Source: Clostridiales bacterium (GTDB taxonomy: Bacteria > Bacillota > Clostridia > Christensenellales > Aristaeellaceae). Taken from it: a stretch of DNA of 42,473 bases. Every line of letters begins with the position of its first letter. Position 1 is the stretch's first letter. Both the position numbers and the translations under genes were made by a program. Positions 34,886 through 42,473 of the stretch are shown piece after piece. The notes beneath the pieces are model-generated. The model had not been told where the DNA came from. It searched no databases and saw only the letters and a program-made list of their open reading frames with translations. The DNA lies in contig JAAYUF010000065.1 of the NCBI GenBank assembly GCA_012517815.1, positions 1-42,473 on the forward strand, in the 5' to 3' direction.

Positions 34886-35818
34886 ATGGCTCCGATTTAC
34901 ACTTCCGCAGACCAGTTGATCGGCGGCACGCCGCTACTGGAACTGACCCGTCTGGAAAAGCGCCTGAACCTGAAAGCCAGGGTGCTGGCCAAGCTGGAAA
35001 TGTTCAACCCCGCCGGGTCGGTCAAGGACCGCATCGCCAAGTCCATGCTGGACGACGCGCAGGCGCGCGGGCTTCTCCGGCCGGATTCCGTCATCATCGA
35101 GCCCACCTCCGGCAACACCGGCATCGGCCTGGCTTCCGTCGCCGCGGCGCGCGGGTACCGCATCATCATCGTGATGCCCGAAACCATGTCGGTGGAGCGC
35201 CGGCAACTGATGAAAGCCTACGGCGCGGAGCTGGTGCTCACCGAAGGCCCGCTGGGCATGAAGGGCGCGATCGCCAGGGCGAAGGAGCTGGCCGCTTCCA
35301 TCCCCGGCAGCTTCATCCCCGGCCAGTTTGACAACCCCGCCAACCCCGCCGCACACCGCGCAGGCACCGGCCCGGAGATCGAGCGGGATACCGGGGGCCG
35401 GGTGGACGTGTTCGTCGCGGGCGTCGGCACCGGAGGCACCATCACCGGCGTGGGCGAGTATCTGAAACACCTGCATCCGCACCTGCGGATCGTCGCGGTG
35501 GAGCCCGCCGCTTCGCCGGTGCTTTCCGGCGGCACGGCCGGCGCGCACCAGATTCAGGGCATCGGCGCTGGGTTCGTGCCCTCCGTGCTCCATACCGGCA
35601 TCTATGACGAAATCCTGACCGTCGCCAACGAGGACGCCTATGAAACCGCGCGGCAGATCGCCCGCGTGGAAGGCCTGCTGGCGGGCATCTCCTCCGGGGC
35701 GGCCGCCTGGGCGGCGCTCAGGCTCGCCGCGCGGCCCGAGAACGAGGGCAAGACCATCGTAACCGTGTTCCCGGACACCGGCGACCGATATCTGTCCACG
35801 CCGCTGTTTTCGGAGTAA
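34886..35818 (+). CDS. cysK: Cysteine synthase (O-acetylserine sulfhydrylase)
   Basis: PLP enzyme that makes cysteine from O-acetylserine and sulphide in the cytoplasm. The 310-residue product has the normal length. [11 protein letters not shown] carries the PLP lysine (Lys47), [11 protein letters not shown] binds the substrate carboxylate, [15 protein letters not shown] binds the cofactor phosphate, and [12 protein letters not shown] and [11 protein letters not shown] complete the family pattern. The ATG at 34886 has AAGGAAGGA just upstream; the long frame starting at 34583 is not real. No serine acetyltransferase gene is next to it. Confidence 0.96.
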   Translation: MAPIYTSADQLIGGTPLLELTRLEKRLNLKARVLAKLEMFNPAGSVKDRIAKSMLDDAQARGLLRPDSVIIEPTSGNTGIGLASVAAARGYRIIIVMPETMSVERRQLMKAYGAELVLTEGPLGMKGAIARAKELAASIPGSFIPGQFDNPANPAAHRAGTGPEIERDTGGRVDVFVAGVGTGGTITGVGEYLKHLHPHLRIVAVEPAASPVLSGGTAGAHQIQGIGAGFVPSVLHTGIYDEILTVANEDAYETARQIARVEGLLAGISSGAAAWAALRLAARPENEGKTIVTVFPDTGDRYLSTPLFSE

Positions 35819-35971
35819 ACCGGCGGCAGGGAGGATCGCCGGGCGATCACCCGGCCCATGAGAAGGCGCGCGAAACCCGTCGCGGGGTTCGCGGCGCCGG
35901 GTCCGGGCGGGCGACCGTTGCCGGCTTTGGCGCAACGGAAAGTATCCGGAAGCGCATCCATCGCCACTGGA

Positions 35972-36201
35972 GGCCGGCGGTCCACGCCGCCGGCTTCCCA
36001 GGCTTCCCAAGAACCCATGCCTTCTGTGGTGCCGCTCGCCTCGTCGCCCTTCGGGCGGTTCGTTCGCTGTGGCAAGATGCATCGGCCTAAGGCTTTATGG
36101 CTTCGCCCCAAACCCCGCAAGGGTTTACCCCCGGACCCAATTCCCCTGCGACGGGGGTTTTTCGACAGTCTGCGAGGCCGGCGGTTCCCACCGCCGGCCT
36201 C
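35972..36201. repeat. Two related GGCCGGCGG hairpins
   Basis: GGCCGGCGG-TCCACG-CCGCCGGC (from 35972) and GAGGCCGGCGG-TTCCCA-CCGCCGGCCTC (36174-36201; 11-bp perfect stem) share stem and loop size. The second is followed by TGGCCTTTGTTC and could be a terminator. Confidence 0.7.
36143..36162 (+). terminator. Short terminator-like hairpin with T5
   Basis: CCCC-TGCGAC-GGGGG followed by TTTTT. The stem is short but the T-run is good. It could end cysK transcripts about 330 bases after the gene. Confidence 0.45.
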
Positions 36202-36284
36202 TGGCCTTTGTTCATTGGCAATGAGTCATCTGGTGGCGATGCGGGAACGCATCGAAGCGCAGGCGCCGTTTTCTTCTGCCGCGG

Positions 36285-36367
36285 GGCCGGAAGCGCGGGT
36301 GTGGCGGGGCTGCGTCGCGTTGTCGTGATGAGGTCACGGAAAAAACGCCGTAAGCGGGAGGCGTCAA
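36285..36367 (+). repeat. Intergenic palindromic repeat, copy E (partial)
   Basis: GTGTGGCGGGGCTGCGTCGC, then TTGTCGTGATGAGGTCACGG, AAAAAACGCCGTAAGCGGGA follow the order and spacing of the right half of copy B at 4601-4725. Confidence 0.6.
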
Positions 36368-36408
36368 GAATTGGCGAGAGGCGACCGGCCGTAGGGCCGT
36401 TCTGTGCC

Positions 36409-36586
36409 GGCGCGCCGCCCAAACCCCCCGCAGCCCCGGCCGTCGCGCGCCCGCGCCGCCGATTCGCATGATGTTCCCTGACCCCGCCCCGGACTGCCGC
36501 AGCCCCGGCCTTACCGCCGACACGGCGAACCTTTTCGGGCGGCTCGGCCGGTCTTTCGGCGCGCCGCCCAAACCCGCCGCAGCCCT
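36409..36586. repeat. Paired direct repeat, 149-base period
   Basis: GGCGCGCCGCCCAAACC followed by CCGCAGCCC occurs at 36409-36435 and again at 36558-36584. A related CCGCAGCCCCGGCC lies between them near 36497. Confidence 0.7.
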
Positions 36587-36626
36587 GTCCCCGCGGCGAT
36601 GACCCTTGCGGGCCTTCGCCGCCCGC

Positions 36627-37592
36627 TCAGTCGATGTTCCCCTGCACGCCGCTGCGGTATGCATCCAGCAGCCGGCTCACCTCCGCCTGCTCCGCCCCTT
36701 CCAACTCCCGCAAGGCGCACGCCGCGGCGTTGTAGCGCGCGTACGGCGCGACCGTGCGGCGCAGCGCCTCCGTTTCCTGCATGAGCGCCGCCCGCGCCGC
36801 CGCCAGGTCGATGATCTTGCTCACCATCCGGTACAGGGGTTTCCCGGGGCGGTAGTCCGCCGGCGCGAAAAAGTCGATACGGCGATCCTCAAACAGATCG
36901 TACACCGTGCGGCGCTGGTCGGCTGCAGGATCGTACACGCCGATGGCGAACCCGCCCTTGTTCTTGACCACCCGCATGCTGGGGATGTCGGTGGCGCTGT
37001 CGCCGATGTACACCATGTTTGGGTAGGGCACGTAGAGATCGTCGGCGTTCATCGTGCGGTTCACGGCGTCGTCGTTTTCGTCGAAAACGCCCTTGGCAAT
37101 GCGGAAGATGAACTGCGTCTTGTTGGTGTAGTTGACCACCTGCGTGGGCCATACCGCGCTGCCCTGCGCGTCGTAGAGAAACGAGGAGGCGTAGATGCGC
37201 GACAGATGCCGCGCGATGGCGCTGCCCTGGATGATCTCCCGCAGCCCGGAGGAGATCACGTAATGCTCCACCTCGATGCCGCGGCGGCGGCCGTAGCCGT
37301 TCACGCGCTCAAACCAGCTTTCCACGCCGGGGTAGAGCTTTACATCGCGGCCAAGCGCCTCGAAGGCCTCCCGGCGGATGGATCGGCCCGTCCGGGTGGC
37401 TTCGTCGATCATCTTTTTCATCCAGGCAAGGTTGCGGTCCATGCGGTTCATCCGCGCCGTTTGGTTGGACTCGGCCCAGAACGTATCCGCGTCCATCCCC
37501 ACGGAGGGGATGAACGTGAACGCCTGCATATCGTCCGGGCAGAGGGTGCGGTCAAAGTCATAGCAGATCGCCATGCGGGATTGGTTTGGCAA
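36627..37592 (-). CDS. HAD-superfamily phosphatase
   Basis: A 321-residue HAD hydrolase, expected to remove phosphate from a small metabolite. Motif I is CYDFDRTLC (Asp12, Asp14), motif II VISSGLREI (Ser114 or Ser115), a candidate motif III Lys158 in NYTNKTQ, and motif IV YIGDSATDIPSM (Asp198, Asp202). A long cap region separates motifs I and II. The start is TTG at 37592, placed 7 bases after AAAGGAGG; the ATG six codons later (37574) is further from the site. It begins 46 bases after the stop of the toroid-protein gene, so they are probably co-transcribed. Substrate unknown. Confidence 0.85.
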   Translation of the reverse strand: MPNQSRMAICYDFDRTLCPDDMQAFTFIPSVGMDADTFWAESNQTARMNRMDRNLAWMKKMIDEATRTGRSIRREAFEALGRDVKLYPGVESWFERVNGYGRRRGIEVEHYVISSGLREIIQGSAIARHLSRIYASSFLYDAQGSAVWPTQVVNYTNKTQFIFRIAKGVFDENDDAVNRTMNADDLYVPYPNMVYIGDSATDIPSMRVVKNKGGFAIGVYDPAADQRRTVYDLFEDRRIDFFAPADYRPGKPLYRMVSKIIDLAAARAALMQETEALRRTVAPYARYNAAACALRELEGAEQAEVSRLLDAYRSGVQGNID

Positions 37593-37638
37593 GTGCGTTC
37601 CTCCTTTCGGGGCGGCAGGCCGGGCAGCCCGGTCCGGT

Positions 37639-38655
37639 TCAGTCTTGCGCGCAGCGTTTGAGCACCCGCAGGGCCCGCAGCGTGATCCATTTGTCGGGCG
37701 CATCCGCCTCGCCGAAAGGGATGAGCAGCCTTTCGCTGGCGTAGGTGTTTTCCAGCGGCCAGCAACCCCGCGCGTCCCGCTTGTCCAGCGTCAGCGCAAT
37801 GGCCCCCTGCATGCGCGCGTCCCGGTAGCCAAGCGCGCTGAGGATGTCCAGTATCTCCAGCGCGTCCGTCTGGTACATCAGGGGAAAGCCGAACCGCTTC
37901 CAGCCCGGCTTGGACACGCGGCCGAGATCGTGGCTGCGCCTGAACACGTGATGCCGCAGCATGAAGTCCGCCGCTTCGGCGGTTTTCGCCCGCACCTCGC
38001 CGGTGCGCCGTTCGGGCGGGATCGCGGCAAACGCCTTGAGCGCCTTCACCACGCCAATGTGGCAGGTGTGCGCGCCCCAGCACATTTCGTAGCGGCGGTA
38101 GGGCTCCGCCTGCGGGTCGGTCTCCTCCCCGTCGTTCAGGCGCAGGAAGCGGGCCAGCCAATCCGCCGCTCGGGCCACGCGGGGGTCCTCGCCGTACCCC
38201 AGGCGGCTAAAGGCAAACACCAGGTTGCCCGTCAGGCAGGGGATCACCTCCGACCGGCGGCCGCCTGCGCCGCCGGCCGCGGCGTGCTGGCTGAAACCGC
38301 CGTCCACGGGCTCCTGCGCGTGGGTCAGCAGGTATTCGCACGCGGTTGCGATCCGCCCGTCCGGCGGCGCGCACAGCTCCGCCAGCGTGATCAGCGACCA
38401 CACCAGGCCGCGGTACTTGTCGGTGTAGAAGCGCGGGTAACGCTCGCGGTACGCGTCGGTATCCATGCACGCGAGCATCCGGGGCACCAGCCCGGTAGCC
38501 GGGATCGCCGCCCGCGCGGCCCGGACGTCGGCGTCCGTTTCCGGCTTTCCCAGCAGGTCCCGAAGCGCCAGATAGCGCACGGTCGGGCACTCGTCGTCCT
38601 CTTCCAGCAGCCAGTCCGTCGCGGCGGAGCGGAGAGCCTGTTCGTTGGCGTGCAC
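37639..38655 (-). CDS. Terpenoid-cyclase-like toroid protein of unknown function
   Basis: A 338-residue soluble protein built of repeated helical units, resembling the alpha/alpha toroid of prenyltransferases and squalene cyclases. Typical pieces are PTVRYLALRDLLGKP, YRGLVWSLITLAELCAP, CLTGNLVFAFSRLGY and CWGAHTCHIGVVKALKAFA. The CWGAHTCH motif recurs in this clostridial family and could bind a metal. No DXDD or similar cyclase motif is evident, so cyclase activity is not supported. The start is GTG at 38655 after GAGGGG. It lies between the HAD gene and the DlgD-like gene on the same strand. Confidence 0.8.
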   Translation of the reverse strand: MHANEQALRSAATDWLLEEDDECPTVRYLALRDLLGKPETDADVRAARAAIPATGLVPRMLACMDTDAYRERYPRFYTDKYRGLVWSLITLAELCAPPDGRIATACEYLLTHAQEPVDGGFSQHAAAGGAGGRRSEVIPCLTGNLVFAFSRLGYGEDPRVARAADWLARFLRLNDGEETDPQAEPYRRYEMCWGAHTCHIGVVKALKAFAAIPPERRTGEVRAKTAEAADFMLRHHVFRRSHDLGRVSKPGWKRFGFPLMYQTDALEILDILSALGYRDARMQGAIALTLDKRDARGCWPLENTYASERLLIPFGEADAPDKWITLRALRVLKRCAQD

Positions 38656-38818
38656 AGCCTTACCCCCTCACGGCGGTTCCTTCCGCCTGATTATGGATCA
38701 AACGGATGCAAGCCGCGCGTATCGCGGCGCGAATCGGGCGCGGCACATACCGCCGCGTGAGCCGGGCGCGGCACGCGTTATCCGCGCGCGGAGCGGACGA
38801 CGTTTCTGCCCCGCCCTG

Positions 38819-39826
38819 TCAGCCCATGGCGCATATGGCCGACCACACGCGCTCGTCCACGGGAATGCCGTCCCGGAGGTTCTTCTCGCGCGTGGCCGCA
38901 AGGCGGCTGCCGGGCCAGCGGATGGCGTCCGTGCCGCCGTCCAGCCTGGACTGCGCCAGGTGCGCAAGCAACTCCCCCGTCAGGGTATCGGCCTGGTCCG
39001 CGGGGACGATTTTGTGGTAATCGATGGCGATGAACACCTGCGAAAGCCCGTGTTCGTCGCCCGCCAGCCGTCCCACGCCCAGCGTGGTGTTGCCCAGCGA
39101 CAGGCAGCCGGCAAACAGGTCCAGCAGCAGCGAAAGGCCCGCGCCCTTCCAGTAGCCCGTGGGCAGGATGCGCCGGGTGCGGAGCACCGTCTCCGGGTCC
39201 TTCGTAAGGCGGCCTTCCTCGTCAAAGCCCGCGTCGATGGGCATCTGTTTCCCCTGCAGCATCGCCACTTCCAGCGCGCCGTAGGAAAACTGCGAAGCCG
39301 CCATATCCAGCACCACGGGGTGATCCCCGTGCGGAATCGCCAGCACCAGCGGGTTGTTGCCCAGCCGCGCGTCCACCGCGCCCCAGGCCGGCATGTTGGG
39401 CATGGTGTTGGTAAAGCAGATCGCCGCCATGCCCGCGTCGCAGGCCTGATAGCCGTAGGTGGCCGCGCGCATCCAGTGGTTGGTGTTGCGCAACGCTACC
39501 AGCCCGATGCCGTGCGTGCCCGCCAGTTCGATGGCGCGCGCCATGGCCAGCGCAGCGTTCACAATCCCCAGGCCCAGCTGGCCGTCCATCCGCTCGATCG
39601 CCCCGAAGGTCGCCACCGGCAACGCCTCCACGCCCAGGCGCACAATCCCGTCGTCGATGTTGTGCAGCAGCCGGGCAAACCGGTTGATGCCGTGGGAGTA
39701 GACCCCCTCCAGCGAGTTGCGGGCGATCTCACGGCTCACCTGCCGGGCGTGGGCTTCCGGGCAATCTCGGGTACGCAGCAGCCGGTACAGCTCGGCCTGG
39801 GCTTCCTCAAACGGGATGTGCAGCAT
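38819..39826 (-). CDS. dlgD: 2,3-diketo-L-gulonate reductase (DlgD/YiaK-like)
   Basis: NAD(P)H-dependent oxidoreductase of the LDH2/MDH2 family, 335 residues. Long stretches match E. coli YiaK closely: SLEGVYSHGINRFARL (with catalytic His45), ELAGTHGIGLVALRNTNHWM, FTNTMPNMPAWGA, NPLVLAIP, ASQFSYGALEV, GFDEEGRLTKDPE, RRILPTGYWKGAGLSLLLD and SQVFIAIDYHKI. The usual reaction is reduction of 2,3-diketo-L-gulonate, but related enzymes act on malate, lactate or ureidoglycolate. The ATG at 39826 has AAGGAAGGG upstream. No kinase or isomerase partner gene is beside it. An IclR-type regulator, as for yiaK in E. coli, is encoded 1.6 kb away. Confidence 0.9.
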   Translation of the reverse strand: MLHIPFEEAQAELYRLLRTRDCPEAHARQVSREIARNSLEGVYSHGINRFARLLHNIDDGIVRLGVEALPVATFGAIERMDGQLGLGIVNAALAMARAIELAGTHGIGLVALRNTNHWMRAATYGYQACDAGMAAICFTNTMPNMPAWGAVDARLGNNPLVLAIPHGDHPVVLDMAASQFSYGALEVAMLQGKQMPIDAGFDEEGRLTKDPETVLRTRRILPTGYWKGAGLSLLLDLFAGCLSLGNTTLGVGRLAGDEHGLSQVFIAIDYHKIVPADQADTLTGELLAHLAQSRLDGGTDAIRWPGSRLAATREKNLRDGIPVDERVWSAICAMG

Positions 39827-40073
39827 GGGGCGATCCCTTCCTTCCGGTTTCTACTGGGCATTGATTTTTCTACCCGTTACCATTCGCAGCCGAACCCGAA
39901 TTTCCCTCTTGCGCGCGTCCTTCGCGTCGACGCGGAGCGGTTTTCGGAAGGTTTTCTAGCGCCGCGAAGGCTCCGCGGGCATCCGACGGCCTTCCTTTCC
40001 CGCGCCCGACCGGTCGAAAGGCTTTGTGGTACGCGAAAGTACGCCGAAAATACGCCCGCGCCGGCTCGCGCCG

Positions 40074-40082
40074 TGGTATAGT
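40074..40082 (+). promoter_or_regulatory. Extended -10 promoter of the EamA gene
   Basis: TGGTATAGT is an extended -10 box (TG at 40074-40075, TATAGT at 40077-40082), 33 bases before the start codon. No -35 box is evident. Confidence 0.5.
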
Positions 40083-40115
40083 GGCGATGATCGGCTTGAG
40101 AAAGGCGGTATTCAC

Positions 40116-41018
40116 ATGCACACGGCTACCTTCCGGCACAAGGCGACCCTGACGGGCTTTGGCGCGATCCTCCTGTGGGGGATGCTGGCGCTGCTCACTT
40201 CCTACTGCGCAACGATTCCCCCGTTTCAGCTTACCGCCATGACGTTTGCCATCGCGTTTCTGGCCGGCGCAGGATACTTCATCCGCACCGGGCATGATTT
40301 TTCGGTGTTCAAACAGCCCCCCGCCGTATGGCTCAACGGCGTGCTGGGGCTGTTTGGTTACCACGCGCTCTACTTCATGGCGCTTAAGCGCGCCCCGGTG
40401 GTCGAGGCCAGCCTGATCAACTACCTGTGGCCGGTGCTCATCGTGCTGTTTTCGGCGTTTTTACCCGGCGAACGGCTCCGCTGGTTTCATCTGGCGGGCG
40501 TGGCGCTTGGCTTTGGCGGTGTCACGCTGCTGCTGAGCAACGGCGGCGCGTTCAGCCTGGACGCGCGCTACCTTCCGGGGTACGCGCTGGCGCTGGCCTG
40601 CTCGGTCATCTGGGCGCTGTACTCGGTGCTGTCCCGGAAAAACAGCGCGGTTCCGACGGTGCTCATCGGGGCTTTCTGCGGCGCGACGGCCATCCTGTCG
40701 CTGCTTTGCCACCTGCTGTGGGAGCAGACCGTCGTGCCGCGGGCGGAGGAGTGGCTGCCCATCCTCCTGCTGGGGCTGGGCCCGGTGGGGCTGGCATTCT
40801 ACACGTGGGATTTCGGCGTCAAGAACGGCAACATCCGCCTGCTGGGCGCGCTATCCTACGCGGCGCCGCTCCTGTCCAGTGTGCTGTTGCTGTGTTTCGG
40901 GCGCGCGGCTTTCCGGTGGGGTATTCCCGCGGCGTGCGCCTTCATCATCGGAGGTTCCCTGATCGCCTCGCTGGATTCGCTGCGAAGCCGCGCCGGCCGA
41001 AAGGCGGGGCGGCCATAA
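40116..41018 (+). CDS. EamA/DMT-family exporter (YddG-like)
   Basis: A 300-residue membrane transporter with ten predicted helices in two EamA repeats. Family signs include GFGAILLWGMLALLTSY, ALYFMALKRAPVVEASLINY, LWPVLIVLFSAFLPGERL and the second repeat's AFYTWDFGVKNGNIRLLGAL. The LINYLWP and AFYTWDFG segments resemble YddG-type amino-acid exporters, so a metabolite such as an aromatic amino acid is a reasonable guess but not shown. The ATG at 40116 follows AAAGGCGG. Stand-alone gene with its own promoter and a hairpin after it (41054-41093). Confidence 0.88.
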   Translation: MHTATFRHKATLTGFGAILLWGMLALLTSYCATIPPFQLTAMTFAIAFLAGAGYFIRTGHDFSVFKQPPAVWLNGVLGLFGYHALYFMALKRAPVVEASLINYLWPVLIVLFSAFLPGERLRWFHLAGVALGFGGVTLLLSNGGAFSLDARYLPGYALALACSVIWALYSVLSRKNSAVPTVLIGAFCGATAILSLLCHLLWEQTVVPRAEEWLPILLLGLGPVGLAFYTWDFGVKNGNIRLLGALSYAAPLLSSVLLLCFGRAAFRWGIPAACAFIIGGSLIASLDSLRSRAGRKAGRP

Positions 41019-41053
41019 GGCAGGCTGCCGCGGGTATCGTGCGCCTGACGGGA

Positions 41054-41093
41054 CCGGCAGGACGCCTCACGGATCCGTGGGGCGCCCTGCCGG
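41054..41093 (+). terminator. Long hairpin after the EamA gene
   Basis: The 40-base sequence from CCGGCAGG to CCTGCCGG is a near-perfect inverted repeat centred on GGATCC, with a few G-U or mismatched pairs. It is followed by CTCTGTTGCTT. Position fits a terminator, though the T-tract is weak. Confidence 0.6.
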
Positions 41094-41272
41094 CTCTGTT
41101 GCTTGGACATTGTATGGCGCTACAGGCCGTTTGGCGGCCCTCCCCGATGGGCAGGCGGCACGCCTGTGCACCGCGCCCGCCTGAGGGTATCCGTCGGCTT
41201 GATGGCTCCCGCGCCGGGAAACGACCGGCCCGGCCGGCGGTGAACGTCTGTCTGTCGCCCCGTACCGCACCT

Positions 41273-41414
41273 GCGTCGGCATCAGGGATCGAAACTGTGC
41301 GCGGCGCGGCGGCATGTTGGCGAAACGAGTCCAAGACGCCGCCGGGATGCCGGGCGCGCCGCTCCCTACAGCCGCGTCGGCATCAGGGATCGAAACTGTG
41401 CCCGGCGCGGCGGC
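41273..41414. repeat. Paired 41-bp direct repeat next to the IclR gene
   Basis: GCGTCGGCATCAGGGATCGA plus AACTGTGC and CGGCGCGGCGGC occurs at 41273-41313 and 41374-41414 with one mismatch and a 101-base period. The second copy ends two bases before the stop codon of the leftward IclR gene. The remainder of the 41019-41415 gap has no gene. Confidence 0.85.
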
Positions 41415-41415
41415 G

Positions 41416-42198
41416 CTAGCGCAGCTCGTCGGAGACGCGCGCGCTGGTGCGCTGAATCTGTTCCAACACAAACGAAAGCTTCTGGTGCATCCGCTCGCTG
41501 GGCCCGGAGGCGCTGATGGCCGCCGCCGCGCGCCCGGTGTAATCAAATACGGGCGCGGCCACGCAAAACAGGCCCTGCTCGCTCTCCTCCTCGTCAAACC
41601 CGTAGCCGCGCGCCTTGATGTTTTGCAGTTCGGCCAGCAGCTGTTCCGCGTTGGCGATGGTCTTGACGGTGTAGCGCTCCAGCACGGTATTCCGGGCATA
41701 CGCCTCCTGCTGGTCCTGATCCCTGTAGGCCAGCAGCACCTTGCCCGTGGCTGTGGAGTACGCGGATTTCTGCGACCCGATGGTCGATTCCATCCGGAAG
41801 GAGGTATTGGCGCAGATCACCTTATCGATAAAGCAAGCCTGATTGTTTTCGCTGAGTACAACCAAATGCACCGTTTCCCCGATAGCGGCGCTCAGTTCCA
41901 CCAGAAAAGGGTGCGCGACCTTGGCGATATCAAAGGAATTGATCACCAGCGACCCAAGGTGCGCCACCTTGAGCCCCAGGCGGTATTTGGCGTTTTCATC
42001 CTTCTTGACAAAACCGCGCAGTTCCAGCGTGCTGAGCAGACGAAACGCGGTGCTCTTGCCGGTGCCCAGCAACCTTGCGGCATCCCCTACGCCCAGGGGC
42101 GGGTTCTCGGCCAGCACCTCGATCATTTGCAGCGCATGATCCACCGACTGGAGCAGGTTTTCGTTTCTGCGCCCTGGTTTGCCGTCTTGTTGCGTCAT
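41416..42198 (-). CDS. IclR-family transcription regulator
   Basis: A 260-residue DNA-binding protein. An N-terminal winged helix (SVDHALQMIEVLAENPPLGV, then LLGTGKSTAFRLLSTLELRG) is followed by the IclR effector domain (HPFLVELSAAIGETVHLVVL, GSQKSAYSTATGKVLLAY, ARGYGFDEEESEQGLFCVAA and PVFDYTGRAAAAISASGP). Such proteins usually sense small carbon metabolites and repress or activate nearby catabolic genes. The start at 42198 has GAGGAG 8 bases upstream. Its own promoter lies at 42242-42270. The DlgD-like gene (38819-39826) is a plausible target because E. coli YiaJ, an IclR protein, controls yiaK; this is inference only. Confidence 0.93.
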   Translation of the reverse strand: MTQQDGKPGRRNENLLQSVDHALQMIEVLAENPPLGVGDAARLLGTGKSTAFRLLSTLELRGFVKKDENAKYRLGLKVAHLGSLVINSFDIAKVAHPFLVELSAAIGETVHLVVLSENNQACFIDKVICANTSFRMESTIGSQKSAYSTATGKVLLAYRDQDQQEAYARNTVLERYTVKTIANAEQLLAELQNIKARGYGFDEEESEQGLFCVAAPVFDYTGRAAAAISASGPSERMHQKLSFVLEQIQRTSARVSDELR

Positions 42199-42241
42199 CG
42201 GCCGGTCTCCTCTCCTGGGAACGCCCTGCGGCGCATGCATC

Positions 42242-42270
42242 AGTGTATCATTTCAAAAACGGGAAATCAA
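42242..42270 (-). promoter_or_regulatory. Promoter of the IclR gene
   Basis: On the minus strand TTGATT (42270-42265) and TACACT (42247-42242) with a 17-base spacer, 44 bases before the start codon. Confidence 0.6.
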
Positions 42271-42333
42271 GGGTTCGCCTATCGGTTCCTGTATTGCGCA
42301 GCCCAAAAGAAAGTCGGATAAATTTCGCCCGAC

Positions 42334-42473
42334 TGTAGGACTACAATACAAATTGGACATCGAAGAAAAGGAATGAAGGATAAGACAAGAAGCGGTATAG
42401 TTGAGTTGTAACACACCAACAAACCGAAAGGAGCCTTACCCTTCATGAACAGCATAACACAGGACATGAGGTA
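42334..42473 (+). mobile_element. Probable left end of an insertion sequence (cut by window edge)
   Basis: From about 42260 the GC content falls sharply compared with the rest of the window. TGTAGGACTACAATACAAAT (from 42334) starts with TG like the terminal repeats of IS3/IS481-type elements. A -10 box TATAGT at 42396-42401 and a ribosome binding site AAAGGAG lead into an ORF whose first residues look like a clostridial transposase. The right end is outside the window, so the terminal repeat cannot be confirmed. Confidence 0.5.
42445..42473 (+). CDS. Start of a transposase-like ORF (partial)
   Basis: Only ten codons are present: MNSITQDMR and a partial codon. An N-terminus of this kind is, from memory, common in clostridial IS3/IS481-type transposases whose next part is a helix-turn-helix region. 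The ATG at 42445 follows AAAGGAG by 13 bases, a little far. The sequence is too short for a firm call. Confidence 0.45.

Larger units (their letters stand above)
35819..36626. other. Repeat-rich intergenic region between cysK and HAD gene
   Basis: No gene is supported in about 800 bases between convergent genes. It holds two related hairpins (35972-35997 and 36174-36201), a short terminator-like stem (36143-36162), a partial copy of the palindromic repeat family (36285-36367) and a direct repeat with a 149-base period (36409 and 36558). It is the most repeat-dense gap in the window. Confidence 0.6.

Noticed and set aside
37639..38655. Squalene cyclase or prenyltransferase function for the toroid protein
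   Set aside because: The fold pattern fits, but no DXDD motif or prenyltransferase catalytic residues are visible.

Overview
The window is a GC-rich stretch of a Bacillota (Clostridia-like) chromosome, probably from an uncultured anaerobe. The best lineage marker is a full-length PolC-type DNA polymerase III. It sits next to ispG, and this pairing recurs in Firmicutes. A cdaA-ybbR-glmM-type glmM, a YqeY protein, an NupNOPQ-type nucleoside transporter and an MscL with a zinc-ribbon tail fit the same picture. Start sites are often GTG or TTG behind strong AGGAGG-type sites. High GC keeps many false reading frames open, so genes were chosen by recognisable protein sequence, ribosome binding sites and promoters.

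Layout. 1-7.9 kb: housekeeping and stand-alone genes, namely glmM, a frameshifted secreted SH3 gene, an acyl-ACP thioesterase, a small secreted protein, a YqeY protein, a macrodomain protein with an extra C-terminal domain, and an OGG1-type DNA glycosylase. 8-13.3 kb: a four-gene nucleoside ABC transporter operon with a structured leader, an internal hairpin after the binding-protein gene and a strong terminator. 13.7-17.2 kb: a MATE exporter, a transaldolase-like fructose-6-phosphate aldolase and mscL. 17.4-20.2 kb: two polytopic membrane proteins of GT-C appearance in one operon. 20.6-27.5 kb: the leftward unit GtrB-like glycosyltransferase - ispG - polC. 27.7-32.7 kb: the rightward unit M20-like pseudoenzyme - large GT-C-like membrane protein - small beta-rich protein - GtrA flippase. 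33.4-35.8 kb: an atypical PRPP synthetase paralogue and cysK. 36.6-39.8 kb: a leftward group of HAD phosphatase, toroid-fold protein and a DlgD-like reductase. 40.1-42.2 kb: an EamA exporter and an IclR regulator. The window ends in the low-GC left end of what looks like an insertion sequence.

How the genes fit together. The GtrB-like transferase and GtrA lie on opposite sides of one divergent region, with GT-C-like proteins in both units and nearby. This suggests a lipid-linked sugar pathway that decorates the cell surface. The IclR regulator lies near a DlgD-like reductase, which recalls YiaJ/YiaK of E. coli, so control of a carbohydrate-acid pathway is a reasonable guess.

Most unusual points: an intergenic palindromic repeat family of about 120 bp with four to five copies; four intergenic loci with paired direct repeats; an M20 homologue that has lost nearly all metal ligands; a macrodomain with Cys in place of the catalytic Asp plus an uncharacterised C-terminal domain; and a leader with mutually exclusive hairpins before the nucleoside transporter. 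I saw no tRNA, rRNA or CRISPR array.
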